Notes: generated from the sequence alone by a model not told the origin. DNA of 64,000 bases from Enterobacter cloacae complex sp. ECNIH7 (GCF_002208095.1 NZ_CP017990.1:2046001-2110000), one strand, 5' to 3'; counted from the stretch's first letter, positions 1-9,042 are shown. Made by a program: numbers and translations.

Positions 1-816
1 AACCCGGACACCCATAACCGCTGCTGGGATGATAAAAAAGTCGATGCCCACCACGCGATTATCCCGACGGCCCGCGCCAGCAGCGTCAACCTGACCGAGA
101 ACGAAGCGAAGGTCTATCACCTGATTGCCCGTCAGTACCTGATGCAGTTCTGCCCGGACGCGGTATTCCGCAAGTGCGTGATTGAGCTTGAGATTGCCAA
201 AGGTAAGTTTGTCGCCAAAGCCCGTTTCCTCGCGGAAGCAGGCTGGCGCACGCTGCTCGGCAACAAAGAGCGTGACGAGGAGAATGACGGCACGCCGCTG
301 CCCGTGGTCGCCAAAGACGACGAGCTGCTGTGCGAGAAAGGGGAAGTGGTGGAACGCCAGACCCAGCCGCCGCGCCATTTTACCGATGCGACGCTGCTTT
401 CCGCGATGACCGGGATCGCCCGGTTCGTGCAGGATAAAGATCTGAAGAAGATCCTGCGCGCCACCGACGGTCTGGGCACGGAGGCGACCCGCGCGGGGAT
501 CATCGAGCTGCTCTTTAAGCGCGGCTTCCTGGAGAAAAAGGGACGCTATATCCACTCAACGGAGCCGGGCCGGGCGCTAATCCACTCTCTGCCGGAGCTG
601 GCCGCCAGGCCGGACATGACCGCACACTGGGAATCTGTGCTGACGCAGATCAGCGAGAAGCAGTGCCGCTATCAGGACTTTATGCAACCGCTGGTCGGGA
701 CGCTTTATCAGCTGATCGATCAGGCGCGCAGCACGCCAGTGAAAACGTTCAGAGGGATGGTTGCGCCCGGTAGTGGCGCGAAGAAACCGTTTAAAAAGAA
801 AAAGAGCGCGGCCTGA
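1..816 (+). CDS. topB: DNA topoisomerase III, C-terminal part (5' end outside window)
   Basis: Type IA topoisomerase that decatenates DNA and resolves replication and recombination intermediates with RecQ. The reading frame is open from base 1, so only about the last 271 residues are present; the family is about 650 residues, and the N-terminal Toprim domain and catalytic Tyr lie upstream of the window. Near the start is HHAIIPT, a conserved type IA core motif, followed by the TDATLLSAM...[12 protein letters not shown] stretch typical of the TopA/TopB central domain. The C-terminus is a basic lysine-rich tail ([11 protein letters not shown]), as expected for TopB DNA binding. It converges on gdhA with a 69-bp gap that holds a repeat element. 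Identity is very likely; the missing 5' part cannot be judged. Confidence 0.95.
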   Translation, partial: NPDTHNRCWDDKKVDAHHAIIPTARASSVNLTENEAKVYHLIARQYLMQFCPDAVFRKCVIELEIAKGKFVAKARFLAEAGWRTLLGNKERDEENDGTPLPVVAKDDELLCEKGEVVERQTQPPRHFTDATLLSAMTGIARFVQDKDLKKILRATDGLGTEATRAGIIELLFKRGFLEKKGRYIHSTEPGRALIHSLPELAARPDMTAHWESVLTQISEKQCRYQDFMQPLVGTLYQLIDQARSTPVKTFRGMVAPGSGAKKPFKKKKSAA

Positions 817-822
817 CACACG

Positions 823-876
823 GTTTTCTCCCTCTCCCCGTGGGAGAGGGCCGGGGTGAGGGCACCCGGCCGCACG
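823..876. repeat. Intergenic palindromic repeat, CCCTCTCCC/GGGAGAGGG class
   Basis: The inverted repeat CCCTCTCCC (830-838) and GGGAGAGGG (842-850) is followed by GGGGTGAGGGCA and CCGCAC. The same unit occurs at about 19631-19678, 26686-26737 and 61645-61690, always between genes. It behaves like a REP/BIME-type extragenic palindrome. Here it fills the convergent topB-gdhA gap and may also serve as a transcript end. Confidence 0.75.
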
Positions 877-885
877 CGATAAACC

Positions 886-2229
886 TTAAATCACGCCCTG
901 ACCAATCATCGCATCCGCCACCTTCACGAACCCGGCGATATTCGCCCCGCGCACGTAGTTGGTTTGCGACGCCTCGCCGCCGTACTCCACGCAGGCGTGG
1001 TGAATATCCAGCATGATGTGGTGCAGGCGCGCATCCACTTTCTCCGCCTTCCAGCCGAGACGCGCGGCGTTTTGCGCCATCTCGAGGCCGGAGGTCGCCA
1101 CGCCGCCCGCGTTAGCGGCCTTGCCCGGCGCAAACAGCACGCCCGCCTCAAGGAACAGATCAGTCGCATCGATGGTGGTAGGCATATTCGCCCCTTCGGC
1201 CACCGCTTTTACGCCGTTGCTAATCAGGGTACGCGCGGCGTCTGCATCCAGCTCGTTCTGCGTGGCGCACGGCAGGGCGATATCCACCGGCACGCCCCAC
1301 GGCTGTTTCCCTTCCAGGTAGGTCAGGCCAAGCTCCCGGGCATAGTCCGCCACGCGGCCGTCGCGGCTGGCTTTGATTTCACACAGGCGCGCCAGCTTCT
1401 CTGCCGTGAAGCCTGCTTCATCCACCACCGTGCCGCTGGAGTCAGAGGCGGTCACCACGCGAGCGCCAAGCTGCATTGCTTTCTCAATAGCGTACTGCGC
1501 CACGTTACCGGAGCCGGAGACCGCCACGCGCATGCCTTCAAAGCCTAAACCGTGACGCTTGAGCATCGCCTCGGTGAAGTAAACCAGGCCGTACCCGGTC
1601 GCTTCCGGGCGGATCAGGCTCCCGCCAAACGACAGCCCCTTGCCGGTAAAGACGCAGGCGCTGTTGTTGGAAAGCTTTTTCATCATCCCGGCCATAAAGC
1701 CCACTTCACCTCCGCCCACGCCGATATCACCGGCAGGAACGTCGGTATCGGGGCCGAGGTGGCGGTAGAGTTCGGTCATCAGCGCCTGGCAGAAGCGCAT
1801 CACTTCCCCTTCGCTTTTGCCTTTCGGGTCGAAATCGCTGCCGCCTTTCCCGCCGCCCATCGGTAGCGTGGTGAGGGCGTTTTTAAAGGTCTGCTCGAAG
1901 CCGAGGAATTTCAGAATCGACAGGTTCACGGACGGATGAAAACGCATGCCGCCCTTAAACGGGCCAATGGCCGAGTTAAACTGAACGCGCCACGCGCGGT
2001 TAACCTGTACCTGGTTGCGATCGTCAACCCACGTCACGCGGAACTGGATCACGCGCTCTGGCTCGACAAGGCGTTCAAGCAGCGACATCTGGCGATAACG
2101 CGGGTTTTGTTCAAGGAAGGGCCACAGGGTGGTCATAACTTCACGCACGGCCTGAGCGAACTCGCTTTGGTGCGGGTCGCGCTGCTGAACATGGGCAAGG
2201 AAACTTTCCAGAGAGCGTGTCTGATCCAT
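886..2229 (-). CDS. gdhA: NADP-specific glutamate dehydrogenase
   Basis: Reductive amination of 2-oxoglutarate to glutamate with NADPH and ammonia; a cytoplasmic hexamer and the high-ammonium route of nitrogen assimilation. Length 447 residues, the same as E. coli GdhA. The active-site motif PMGGGKGG contains Lys128, and conserved lysines occur in GPFKGGMRF and near residue 116. The C-terminal Rossmann domain has VSGSGNVAQYAIEKA. The ATG is preceded by AAGAGGTTC. It reads toward topB. The 228-bp gap to divergent ynjH must hold its promoter; I did not see an operator I would name. Identity is secure. Confidence 0.98.
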   Translation of the reverse strand: MDQTRSLESFLAHVQQRDPHQSEFAQAVREVMTTLWPFLEQNPRYRQMSLLERLVEPERVIQFRVTWVDDRNQVQVNRAWRVQFNSAIGPFKGGMRFHPSVNLSILKFLGFEQTFKNALTTLPMGGGKGGSDFDPKGKSEGEVMRFCQALMTELYRHLGPDTDVPAGDIGVGGGEVGFMAGMMKKLSNNSACVFTGKGLSFGGSLIRPEATGYGLVYFTEAMLKRHGLGFEGMRVAVSGSGNVAQYAIEKAMQLGARVVTASDSSGTVVDEAGFTAEKLARLCEIKASRDGRVADYARELGLTYLEGKQPWGVPVDIALPCATQNELDADAARTLISNGVKAVAEGANMPTTIDATDLFLEAGVLFAPGKAANAGGVATSGLEMAQNAARLGWKAEKVDARLHHIMLDIHHACVEYGGEASQTNYVRGANIAGFVKVADAMIGQGVI

Positions 2230-2457
2230 AGATATAAGAACCTCTTATCGTATTTTATGTTTATTACTTATGCGATTTGTGTTGTTTTTTTGACTATACC
2301 ACCCGTACCGCTTTGTGAGGCAAGCAGAAATTTATGACGAAAGGGAAATTAATGAGAGGACGAACGTCATAACGAAAAGCGATGAAGAGATAAATTAAAG
2401 GTTCCGCTCTGGTTTACCGTTATAGTCAATATCAGGACACAACAGGAAGACAAGTCG

Positions 2458-2736
2458 ATGAACCGTTATGTGATGACCGCGTTATGTTTGATGTTTACCG
2501 CTGGCGCTCAGGCTGACCGCATTCGTCCGGATGTGGAAGTGAATGTGCCGCCGGAAGTGTTTAGCTCCAGCGGCCAGAATCAAACGGTGCAGCCCTGCAA
2601 TCAGTGCTGTATCTATCAGAATCAGAACTACTCGGAAGGGGCCGTTGTGAAAGCGGACGGCATTCTGCTGCAGTGCCAGCGCGACGAGCGCTCCATCAGC
2701 ACGAACCCGCTGGTCTGGCGTCGCGTAAAACAATAA
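2458..2736 (+). CDS. ynjH: Secreted DUF1496 protein YnjH
   Basis: Small protein of unknown function, 92 residues, matching the YnjH/DUF1496 family in size and neighbourhood. A Sec signal peptide is visible (hydrophobic residues 6-17, then AGAQA followed by DRIRPD), so the mature part should be periplasmic. The mature region carries the Cys-rich stretch PCNQCCIYQNQNY and a further Cys near the C-terminus, suggesting disulphides. AGGA lies about 10 bases before the ATG. Its last 41 bases overlap the 3' end of convergent nudG, so the two transcripts are complementary there. Confidence 0.85.
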   Translation: MNRYVMTALCLMFTAGAQADRIRPDVEVNVPPEVFSSSGQNQTVQPCNQCCIYQNQNYSEGAVVKADGILLQCQRDERSISTNPLVWRRVKQ

Positions 2737-3112
2737 ACGCTTCCAGCAGCGGAATATCCGCGGGGGCTAAGGCGTAGCCAAGCGCCTCTTCCGGCGTACA
2801 CCACGCGAGCGCGCTGTGGTAGTGCGCCGTGATATCGCCGCGAAAAGCAGGAACGTGCCAGGCATGCAGGTTAATCAACCGCTGAGAGACTTCCCGCTGG
2901 TGGCTTGCCACGTATTGTCCCGGCAGGGCGTCAATGCCCAACTCTTCACGCAGCTCGCGGATAAGCGCTTCTGGCTGGGTTTCTCCGGCCTCGACTTTAC
3001 CGCCTGCAAATTCCCACATTCCCGGCTGGTCGGCGTGGGCAGGGCGCTGCGCCAGTAAAATGTTGCCGTCTTTTTCGATGATGGCGGCAACGACATCGAG
3101 TGTTTTCAGCAT
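2696..3112 (-). CDS. nudG: Nudix pyrophosphohydrolase (CTP/5-substituted pyrimidine type)
   Basis: Hydrolyses (d)CTP and oxidised or methylated pyrimidine nucleoside triphosphates, a pool-sanitising role described for E. coli NudG. The complete Nudix box lies at residues 38-60 (GGKVEAGETQ...RELREELGI). I chose the ATG at 3112 (MLKTLDVVAAI, 138 residues) because it matches the E. coli N-terminus MKMIEVVAAI; an in-frame TTG nine bases upstream is possible but neither has a strong Shine-Dalgarno. The C-terminus extends a few residues past the usual ARPAD-like end and overlaps ynjH tail to tail. Confidence 0.9.
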   Translation of the reverse strand: MLKTLDVVAAIIEKDGNILLAQRPAHADQPGMWEFAGGKVEAGETQPEALIRELREELGIDALPGQYVASHQREVSQRLINLHAWHVPAFRGDITAHYHSALAWCTPEEALGYALAPADIPLLEAFIVLRDARPAGSC

Positions 3113-3187
3113 GGTCGTCAATAATTAATAGCGAAAAAAGACATATTATCGTGCCCTTTCTCATAGTCCAGTAAACAGGAGAATCAG

Positions 3188-3757
3188 GTGAAAGAGTCCC
3201 CCGCCTGGGTTGCCTCCCTCGAATCCCTTCCCGCCAGCCTAAAACCGATAGCCGCCATGCAGAAAAAGCATTTTGGCGCGGTGCTGAATCCCACCCGCTG
3301 GTGGGGGCGAATGCCGCGTCTGTTCTGGCTGGTGGCGCTGTTTGTCGGCTTTCTGGAACGCCGTCGTGCGCGCCTGACGCCCGCGCTGCGCTCGCTGCTC
3401 ATGACGCGGGTATCCCAGCTCTGTCACTGCGCTTTCTGCATTGATGCCAACAGCCTGCGTCTGGCCGAGCGCTGCGGCGCGCTGGATAAGGTTCAGGCCG
3501 TGAGCGACTGGCAGGATTCCGCCTTGTTCACCGAGCAGGAGCGCGCGGCGCTGGCCTACGCCGAGGCGATGACCGCCACGCCGCCCTGGGCGGATGAGGC
3601 AGTCAGAACGGCGCTGAAACGCCACTTCACGGACGATGCCATTACCGAGATGACGGCGCTGATTGCGTTTCAGAATCTCTCCGCCCGCTTTAATGCCGCG
3701 CTGGATATTCCGGCGCAGGGGCTATGCGCCACGTTTAGCGAGACTCCCCATGCTTGA
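3188..3757 (+). CDS. ynjA: Carboxymuconolactone decarboxylase/AhpD-like protein YnjA
   Basis: AhpD-superfamily protein of 189 residues with the redox motif CHCAFC about 80 residues in, followed by ERCGALDK; such proteins act as thiol reductants or peroxidases, but the substrate of YnjA is unknown. Starts at GTG with AGGAG a good distance upstream. It overlaps ynjF by 8 bases (ynjF ATG at 3750, this TGA at 3755-3757), so the two are translationally coupled. In E. coli K-12, as I recall it, ynjA instead heads ynjABCDE; here it has been separated from ynjBCDE, which lie on the other strand. Confidence 0.8.
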   Translation: MKESPAWVASLESLPASLKPIAAMQKKHFGAVLNPTRWWGRMPRLFWLVALFVGFLERRRARLTPALRSLLMTRVSQLCHCAFCIDANSLRLAERCGALDKVQAVSDWQDSALFTEQERAALAYAEAMTATPPWADEAVRTALKRHFTDDAITEMTALIAFQNLSARFNAALDIPAQGLCATFSETPHA

Positions 3758-4367
3758 CCGTCACCTGCACCCGCGGGTTAAGCCCGCTCTGAATCGTCTG
3801 GTTTCCGTGCTGGATAAGCCGGGCATCACGCCCGACGGATTAACCCTGACCGGGTTCGCCATCGGCGTGCTGGCGCTGCCGTTTCTGGCCCTCGGCTGGT
3901 ATCCGGCTGCGCTGGCTGCCATCGTGCTTAACCGCCTGCTGGATGGTCTGGACGGCGCGCTGGCGCGCCGGAGAGGGCTGACCGATGCGGGGGGATTTCT
4001 CGACATCGCGCTCGATTTTCTGTTCTACGCCCTGGTGCCGTTTGGCTTTGCGCTCGCGGCACCCGCTGAGAATGCGCTGGCGGCCGCCTGGCTGCTGTTT
4101 GCGTTTATCGGGACCGGCAGCAGCTTTCTGGCGTTTGCGGCGCTGGCGGCGAAGCACGACATCGACAACCCCGGCTATGCGCACAAGTCGTTTTATTACA
4201 TCTGTGGGTTAACGGAAGGGACGGAGACCATCGCCCTGTTCGTGCTGTGCTGCCTGTTCCCGGCGCACTTTACGCTGTTCGCGTGGGTATTCGGCGCGCT
4301 GTGCTGGCTGACCACCACAACGCGCGTCTGGAGCGGCTATGTGACGCTGAAGTCACTCAGCCCTTAG
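3750..4367 (+). CDS. ynjF: CDP-alcohol phosphatidyltransferase family membrane protein
   Basis: Predicted integral membrane enzyme that would transfer a phospho-group from a CDP-alcohol to an acceptor alcohol; the physiological substrate is unknown. Length 205 residues. The full catalytic signature DxxDGxxAR...GxxxDxxxD is present at residues 65-89 (DGLDGALARRRG...GGFLDIALD). Several hydrophobic segments follow. The start at MLDRHLHPRV lies inside the end of ynjA, giving an 8-base overlap. It runs 4 bases into the end of convergent ynjE. Confidence 0.88.
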   Translation: MLDRHLHPRVKPALNRLVSVLDKPGITPDGLTLTGFAIGVLALPFLALGWYPAALAAIVLNRLLDGLDGALARRRGLTDAGGFLDIALDFLFYALVPFGFALAAPAENALAAAWLLFAFIGTGSSFLAFAALAAKHDIDNPGYAHKSFYYICGLTEGTETIALFVLCCLFPAHFTLFAWVFGALCWLTTTTRVWSGYVTLKSLSP

Positions 4368-5671
4368 AGAGCGCTCTCTGGCCCGCGCTCTCCGGTGGTG
4401 ACCGGGTTCTGCGGGTGACTGCTCCATTCGTACCAGCCGCCGTCATAGACGGCGACATTCTTCCAGCCCATCGCCCGGGCGTACATAAAGGTTTCTGACG
4501 CCCTCCACCCGGTGCCGCAGTAAAACGCGACGTGCTGTTCCGGCAGAATATTCCAGCGCTTCCACTGGGCGGCGATATCGTCCGCGCTGCGCATGGTGCC
4601 ATCCGGGTTATGGAAATCTTCCATATGGGTCGCGTCGCTGCCCGCATGACCCCAGCGGGCACCGGCAATTTCACCTTTTGGCTTGATGTAGCTGTAGCCG
4701 CTGGTTTCGCCGATGAACTCCGGCCACGAACGAATGCTGACCAGGGAGGCATCCTGACGGTGCAGCATCCCGCGCGCCTGTTCCATATCAACCATCAGCT
4801 GCGGCTGGCCGGGGATCGGCGCGCCAAAATCGAGGGCTGGCGTCACTTTCGCGGGCGTGCCGCGTTCAACCGGCAGGCCTGCATCGGACCACGCCTTCCA
4901 GCCGCCGTCGAGAATACGCACATCCTTCACGCCCGCATACAGCATGATCTGCGCCACGCGCGCGGCGGCGTAAACGTCACGGCCATACAGAATGACGGTG
5001 GTGTCGTGACGGATCCCGTGCTTCGCCAGCATCGCTTTCAGCTTGTCGTCGGAGACTTTATTCCACAGCGGCTCGCTTTCCACCTCGTTGGTGTCGATGT
5101 AGCCCGCGCCGGGAATGTGGTTCAGCAGGTAAAACTTCGGTGCGCCCCAGGCGGCTTCAATCACTTTCCAGTCACCCGCCGGCGCGGCGGTCACGGGTTT
5201 ACCCTGCTGGAGGCGGTGGATCCACTGCGGGTAAACCAGCTGTTCAAAGTGAGGCAGGCGCTGAAGGCGGTCGGGCGTCTTCAGAGCGTCGCTGAGCAGC
5301 GAGACGTTGCGGTATCCGGCTTTCTCCAGGCGGGATTTCACCGCCAGGTTATCGTTCTCGTCGCCGTACAGGGCGATGGCCGTCGCGGGCGTAAGCTGAT
5401 GCTGTTTTGCCCAGCTCGCAATCTGTTCGTCGCTCATTGCGCCCAGCCAGGCGGCAGCAAGGTTGAGTGCGGCGGGTTCATGCCCGGAGGGGCCGCTGAG
5501 GGTCTGCGGCCAGCCGTTATAGAACGCGCTGGGGCGGGTGTCGACAGGCGTGCCGTGCTGTGCCTGAAGCTGGGAGAGCGTCATCGCGTTGGCCAAATCA
5601 GCCGCCAGATAGGAAAAGGATGCGAGGCCGCAGAGCAGGGCCAGCGCGGTCAGTTGAGAAACACGTTTCAT
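4364..5671 (-). CDS. ynjE: Periplasmic thiosulfate sulfurtransferase (rhodanese)
   Basis: Rhodanese-type sulfurtransferase that moves sulfane sulfur from thiosulfate or a persulfide donor. Length 435 residues, identical to E. coli YnjE. MKRVSQLTALALL plus a following hydrophobic stretch is a Sec signal peptide. Rhodanese-like domains are arrayed in tandem; only the last has the catalytic loop with Cys385 (YCGTGWRAS). The start at 5671 is chosen because it gives the exported N-terminus; the frame stays open further upstream without a signal peptide. It sits 73 bases behind ynjD, the ABC ATPase, so a role alongside the YnjBCD importer is plausible but unproven. Confidence 0.93.
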   Translation of the reverse strand: MKRVSQLTALALLCGLASFSYLAADLANAMTLSQLQAQHGTPVDTRPSAFYNGWPQTLSGPSGHEPAALNLAAAWLGAMSDEQIASWAKQHQLTPATAIALYGDENDNLAVKSRLEKAGYRNVSLLSDALKTPDRLQRLPHFEQLVYPQWIHRLQQGKPVTAAPAGDWKVIEAAWGAPKFYLLNHIPGAGYIDTNEVESEPLWNKVSDDKLKAMLAKHGIRHDTTVILYGRDVYAAARVAQIMLYAGVKDVRILDGGWKAWSDAGLPVERGTPAKVTPALDFGAPIPGQPQLMVDMEQARGMLHRQDASLVSIRSWPEFIGETSGYSYIKPKGEIAGARWGHAGSDATHMEDFHNPDGTMRSADDIAAQWKRWNILPEQHVAFYCGTGWRASETFMYARAMGWKNVAVYDGGWYEWSSHPQNPVTTGERGPESAL

Positions 5672-5744
5672 CGAATAACCTGACGTCAGTAAAAGAGGGG
5701 GGCATTGTCGTCTCTCCCGAAACGGAAAACATTGCGTTAGCACA

Positions 5745-6365
5745 TTATTGCCAGCGAGAAATCTCAATCAGCTCGCCGCCGGGCGGAATATCGTCCTCAT
5801 CGTGCGTGACCAGCACCACCGGGATATTGCGCGCGCGGACGGCGCCAAAAACCCATGTCCGAAACGTCGTGCGCAGCGTTTTATCGAGGCGGCTGAACGG
5901 TTCGTCCAGCAGCAGCGCCTGCGGCTCTGCGAGCAGGGCCCGCAGCAGGCTGACCCGGGCACGCTCCCCGCCGGAGAGGGTGGCCGGATCGCTGGCGTAA
6001 TGACCGCTCAGCCCGGCGGAATCCAGCGCCTGCTCGACCGCTTCCCGACGCGCTCTCCCGACGATCCGCTCAGGCAAGGCCAGCAGCAAATTTTGCCCGA
6101 CGCTGAACTGTTCAAACAGCAGCGCATCCTGAAAGAGAATGCCCAGCCCGCGGGCTTCAACAGGGAGGCTATCGCAGCGACGCGCGTCGAGCCACAGTTC
6201 GCCCCGCGCCTGGAAATCGTCTGACAGCGCGCCGACCATCCACGCAAAAAGGGTCGATTTGCCGCTGCCGGACGGCCCCATCAGGGTAACGATCTCCCCG
6301 CGAGGAACGCAAAAATTGACCTCGCGGAAAAGCGGTTCGATGGTGAGATCTTTAACCTTCAGCAT
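5745..6365 (-). CDS. ynjD: ABC transporter ATP-binding protein YnjD
   Basis: ATPase of the YnjBCD importer; the transported solute is unknown. Length 206 residues, a little shorter than E. coli YnjD (217). Walker A GPSGSGKST at residues 30-38, Q-loop near 79, signature LSGGERARV at 130-138, Walker B LLLDEPFSRLD near 151-161, and switch His in VTHDE near 188. Its ATG shares one base with the stop of ynjC (TAATG), showing coupled translation. Confidence 0.9.
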   Translation of the reverse strand: MLKVKDLTIEPLFREVNFCVPRGEIVTLMGPSGSGKSTLFAWMVGALSDDFQARGELWLDARRCDSLPVEARGLGILFQDALLFEQFSVGQNLLLALPERIVGRARREAVEQALDSAGLSGHYASDPATLSGGERARVSLLRALLAEPQALLLDEPFSRLDKTLRTTFRTWVFGAVRARNIPVVLVTHDEDDIPPGGELIEISRWQ

Positions 6366-7894
6366 TAACGTAATCCTTGACGGTAGCGGCCCGCGAGCCG
6401 GGATAACAGTGCGGCAAGACCGAACACCGTGCCCGTGACCAGCAGTAATCCCAGCGCCCTGCTGGCGAGAACAGGGATGCTGCCCCCGCTGCTGAGCGCG
6501 ACGGTTTCGGTGGTCAGCGTGGCGAAGCGCCCCGCGCCCAGCCAGAGCGTCGGCATGTATTGCGCCATGCTGACGGAAAAACCAATAGCAAAGGCCAGCA
6601 GCGCCGGGCGCACCAGCAGGGGGCATTTCAGCAGTAGAAATATTTTTTCTCGTCGCCAGCCGAGCGTTCTGGCGGTAAGGATAAGCCGGGGGTCGATCCG
6701 CCGCCAGGCGGGCTGCAGAACCAGCAGCATCCACGGCAACACCCACAGCAGATGGCTCCAGAGCACGGCGGCAAAGTGCCCGTCGAGCCCCAGACGCAAA
6801 GCAATAAAATATTGCCCGGTGACGAGCGGCAGCGCCGGAAGGGCGAGCGGTGACCACACCCACGCTGCGCCGCGCTGCGGTCCCCATTCCAGCCAGAGAA
6901 AAATGACGATGAGGGCGATCAGGCTCGACAGCAGGCCGAAGGAGAGGCTGGTCCCCACGGAACCCACGTCGCCCCCTTGCGCCAGCATCAGCAGTACCGC
7001 AGCGCACAGGATGCCGCACGCGGGCAGTAACCCGCTGAGTGCCCGCTCAGGCAGGACGCGCTGAGACCTTCGACGCGTCCCCGCGAGGTCCGGAATTGTG
7101 CGACGCCATACCCTCCAGAGGCCGTATCCGAGGGCGGCAAGCGCGGCCAGCAGCATGAGGAGAAGCAGGCACAACAGCATTCCTTTTGCCTGCTGCTGCG
7201 CGTCGCCCAGGCTTAGCCACTGCCAGGCCAGCACGGCCAGGGTGGGCGGGTTGCCGGGCCCGAGAACGATCGCTACGTCCACGACCGAGAGCGACCATGC
7301 CAGCACCGCCAGCATCACCGCGCCGAGGACAGGCGCGATCGCCGGGAGGATCAGCCAGCTGAGCGTCTGATAACGCCCGTAGCCAAAGGTCTGCAGGACG
7401 ATCTTCTGCTGCGCGAGCCGTTGTTCCGGCAGTACGGCGTAAATGGCCCACAGCACGAACGCGCTCTCTTTGACCGCGAGCGTCAGGCCCAGCCCGACGC
7501 CGTAGCGGTCAAACGGAGCCGTACAGAAGGTACAGAGCTGATAAAACAGACCGCCCTCGGCAAACAGCAGTAACGCGCTGGTGGCGAACGCCACATGGGG
7601 GATCGCCAGCAGCCAGGGCAGCCGGGTCGTGAGGCGCCGCCAGCGTTGACCTGGCCACAAAAGGCAGACGAAGAAAAGGGCAATCAGCAACGCCCCCAGC
7701 GTGGCGATGAGCGTTGAGACCAGCGTGGCGACGGTCGCCTGCGGTAGCTGCGGATCGTTCAGCAGCCGCTGCCAGTTTGTCGCAGAAAGCGCCGGTGCGA
7801 AAAGCATCACGCCGGCGGGCAGGATCGGCAGATAAATCACCGCCATCGCCAGCCAGACGAGCCCGCTCAGCGGGTGCCGTAACGACGCAGCCAT
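6365..7894 (-). CDS. ynjC: ABC transporter permease YnjC
   Basis: Membrane subunit of the YnjBCD importer, 509 residues, built as two permease halves in one chain (about six hydrophobic helices each), like the iron(III)/thiamine-type permeases FbpB and ThiP. Each half has an EAA-like loop before the last helices. The ATG at 7894 lies within the end of ynjB, giving a 28-base overlap; a later Met in the first helix (MAVIYLP) would be an alternative start but would cut the cytoplasmic N-terminus. Substrate unknown. Confidence 0.88.
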   Translation of the reverse strand: MAASLRHPLSGLVWLAMAVIYLPILPAGVMLFAPALSATNWQRLLNDPQLPQATVATLVSTLIATLGALLIALFFVCLLWPGQRWRRLTTRLPWLLAIPHVAFATSALLLFAEGGLFYQLCTFCTAPFDRYGVGLGLTLAVKESAFVLWAIYAVLPEQRLAQQKIVLQTFGYGRYQTLSWLILPAIAPVLGAVMLAVLAWSLSVVDVAIVLGPGNPPTLAVLAWQWLSLGDAQQQAKGMLLCLLLLMLLAALAALGYGLWRVWRRTIPDLAGTRRRSQRVLPERALSGLLPACGILCAAVLLMLAQGGDVGSVGTSLSFGLLSSLIALIVIFLWLEWGPQRGAAWVWSPLALPALPLVTGQYFIALRLGLDGHFAAVLWSHLLWVLPWMLLVLQPAWRRIDPRLILTARTLGWRREKIFLLLKCPLLVRPALLAFAIGFSVSMAQYMPTLWLGAGRFATLTTETVALSSGGSIPVLASRALGLLLVTGTVFGLAALLSRLAGRYRQGLR

Positions 7895-9036
7895 TCCTGC
7901 TCCAGCGCGTTCACCCAGGCGGACTGCGGCTCTGCAAGCACCTGCGGCAGCCCCTGAGGCGTATGGGCCAGCAGCTGTTTCGCTTCCTCTTCGGGCAGCG
8001 TTTTCGCATCCAGGACGCTCGGGTCTCCCCAGATGGCCGGGTCGGCCTTGCGGATTTGCGCCTGCGGTGACAGCAGGAAATTAGCGACTACCTTTGCGCC
8101 CGCGCTCGCGCCGGCATTGGCCGGGATAGCCACAAAATGGACGTTGCCGAGCATCCCGCTCTGGAAACCAAAGCTGTAGCTGTCGGAGGGCAGTTCGCCG
8201 CTCGCCACTTTCTGCTGCGCATGCGCCGGGTTAAAGGTCAGCGACAGGTTCAGACTGCCGCTGGCAAGCAGGGCATCCATTCGGGCAGGCGAGGGAGGGA
8301 AATCTTTTCCTTCGCGCCACAGCAGCGGGTGCAGCTTATCGAGGTAGGCCCAGAGCGGCGCCGTAACCTCAGCAAACGTTGCATCGGGCGCTTTTTGTAA
8401 AGCCTCAGGGCGATCGGTGAGCGTCAGCAGCAGCTGCTCAAGAAATGCCGTGCCGGTAAAATCGGGTGGGCGGGGATAGCTGATCTTACCCGGGTGCTGC
8501 TGCGCGTAGGCCAGCAGCGCCTGTGGATCCACCGGCGGCGTCGGCATGCTGGCTTTGCGGGCGATAAAGGTTAGCTGCGCGCCGCCCCACGGGGATTCCG
8601 CCCCGTCGGTTGGAATCGCAAAATCTTCCGTGACGGGTTTACGGGTATCGACATAGCGCCAGTTTGGCAACGTCTGCGCCCATCCGGTTTGCAGCAGGTT
8701 CGCTTCTTTTAACGTGCGGAAGTTTTCGCCGTTGACCCACAGCAGGTCAACCGAGCCGTTGGCCTTACGCCCCGCGGCGGCTTCCGTCTGGATCCGTTTT
8801 ACCGCATCGGCGGCGTCCGCCAGCGGGACAATTTTTAGGGTAATGGCGTAGTGCGTTTGCATCTCACCGCTGACCCACTCAAGGTAGCGGTTGACCGCCG
8901 GATCGCCTCCCCAGGCGTTAAACCAGACGGTCTGGCCTTTGGCCTGCTGTTGGATAGCGTGCCAGCTTTCGGCGGCACAGAGGGGGGCTGCCAGCAGCAG
9001 ACCGGTCAGGAACGCGCAAAAACGCACACGGCGCAT
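7867..9036 (-). CDS. ynjB: ABC transporter periplasmic solute-binding protein YnjB
   Basis: Binding protein of the YnjBCD importer, 389 residues (E. coli YnjB 388). Signal peptide MRRVRFCAFLTGLLLAAPLCA then AES. The mature protein has the bacterial type 1 solute-binding fold seen in iron(III), thiamine and polyamine binding proteins (VWFNAWGGDPAVNRYLEWV near the start). The ligand cannot be read from sequence. The gene begins 6 bases after ydjZ ends and overlaps ynjC, so it belongs to a compact xthA-ydjZ-ynjBCDE run. Confidence 0.9.
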   Translation of the reverse strand: MRRVRFCAFLTGLLLAAPLCAAESWHAIQQQAKGQTVWFNAWGGDPAVNRYLEWVSGEMQTHYAITLKIVPLADAADAVKRIQTEAAAGRKANGSVDLLWVNGENFRTLKEANLLQTGWAQTLPNWRYVDTRKPVTEDFAIPTDGAESPWGGAQLTFIARKASMPTPPVDPQALLAYAQQHPGKISYPRPPDFTGTAFLEQLLLTLTDRPEALQKAPDATFAEVTAPLWAYLDKLHPLLWREGKDFPPSPARMDALLASGSLNLSLTFNPAHAQQKVASGELPSDSYSFGFQSGMLGNVHFVAIPANAGASAGAKVVANFLLSPQAQIRKADPAIWGDPSVLDAKTLPEEEAKQLLAHTPQGLPQVLAEPQSAWVNALEQEWLRRYGTR

Positions 9037-9042
9037 AATGCC

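Noticed and set aside
4532..5683. Long open frame on the plus strand opposite ynjE
   Set aside because: It is the antisense of a well-conserved 435-residue rhodanese; composition is Arg/His/Gly-rich as expected of a GC-rich shadow frame and it has no ribosome site.
5745..7019. Extended frame running into ynjD from within ynjC
   Set aside because: The part before 6365 is out of frame with ynjC, which is a convincing permease; ynjD starts at the TAATG overlap.
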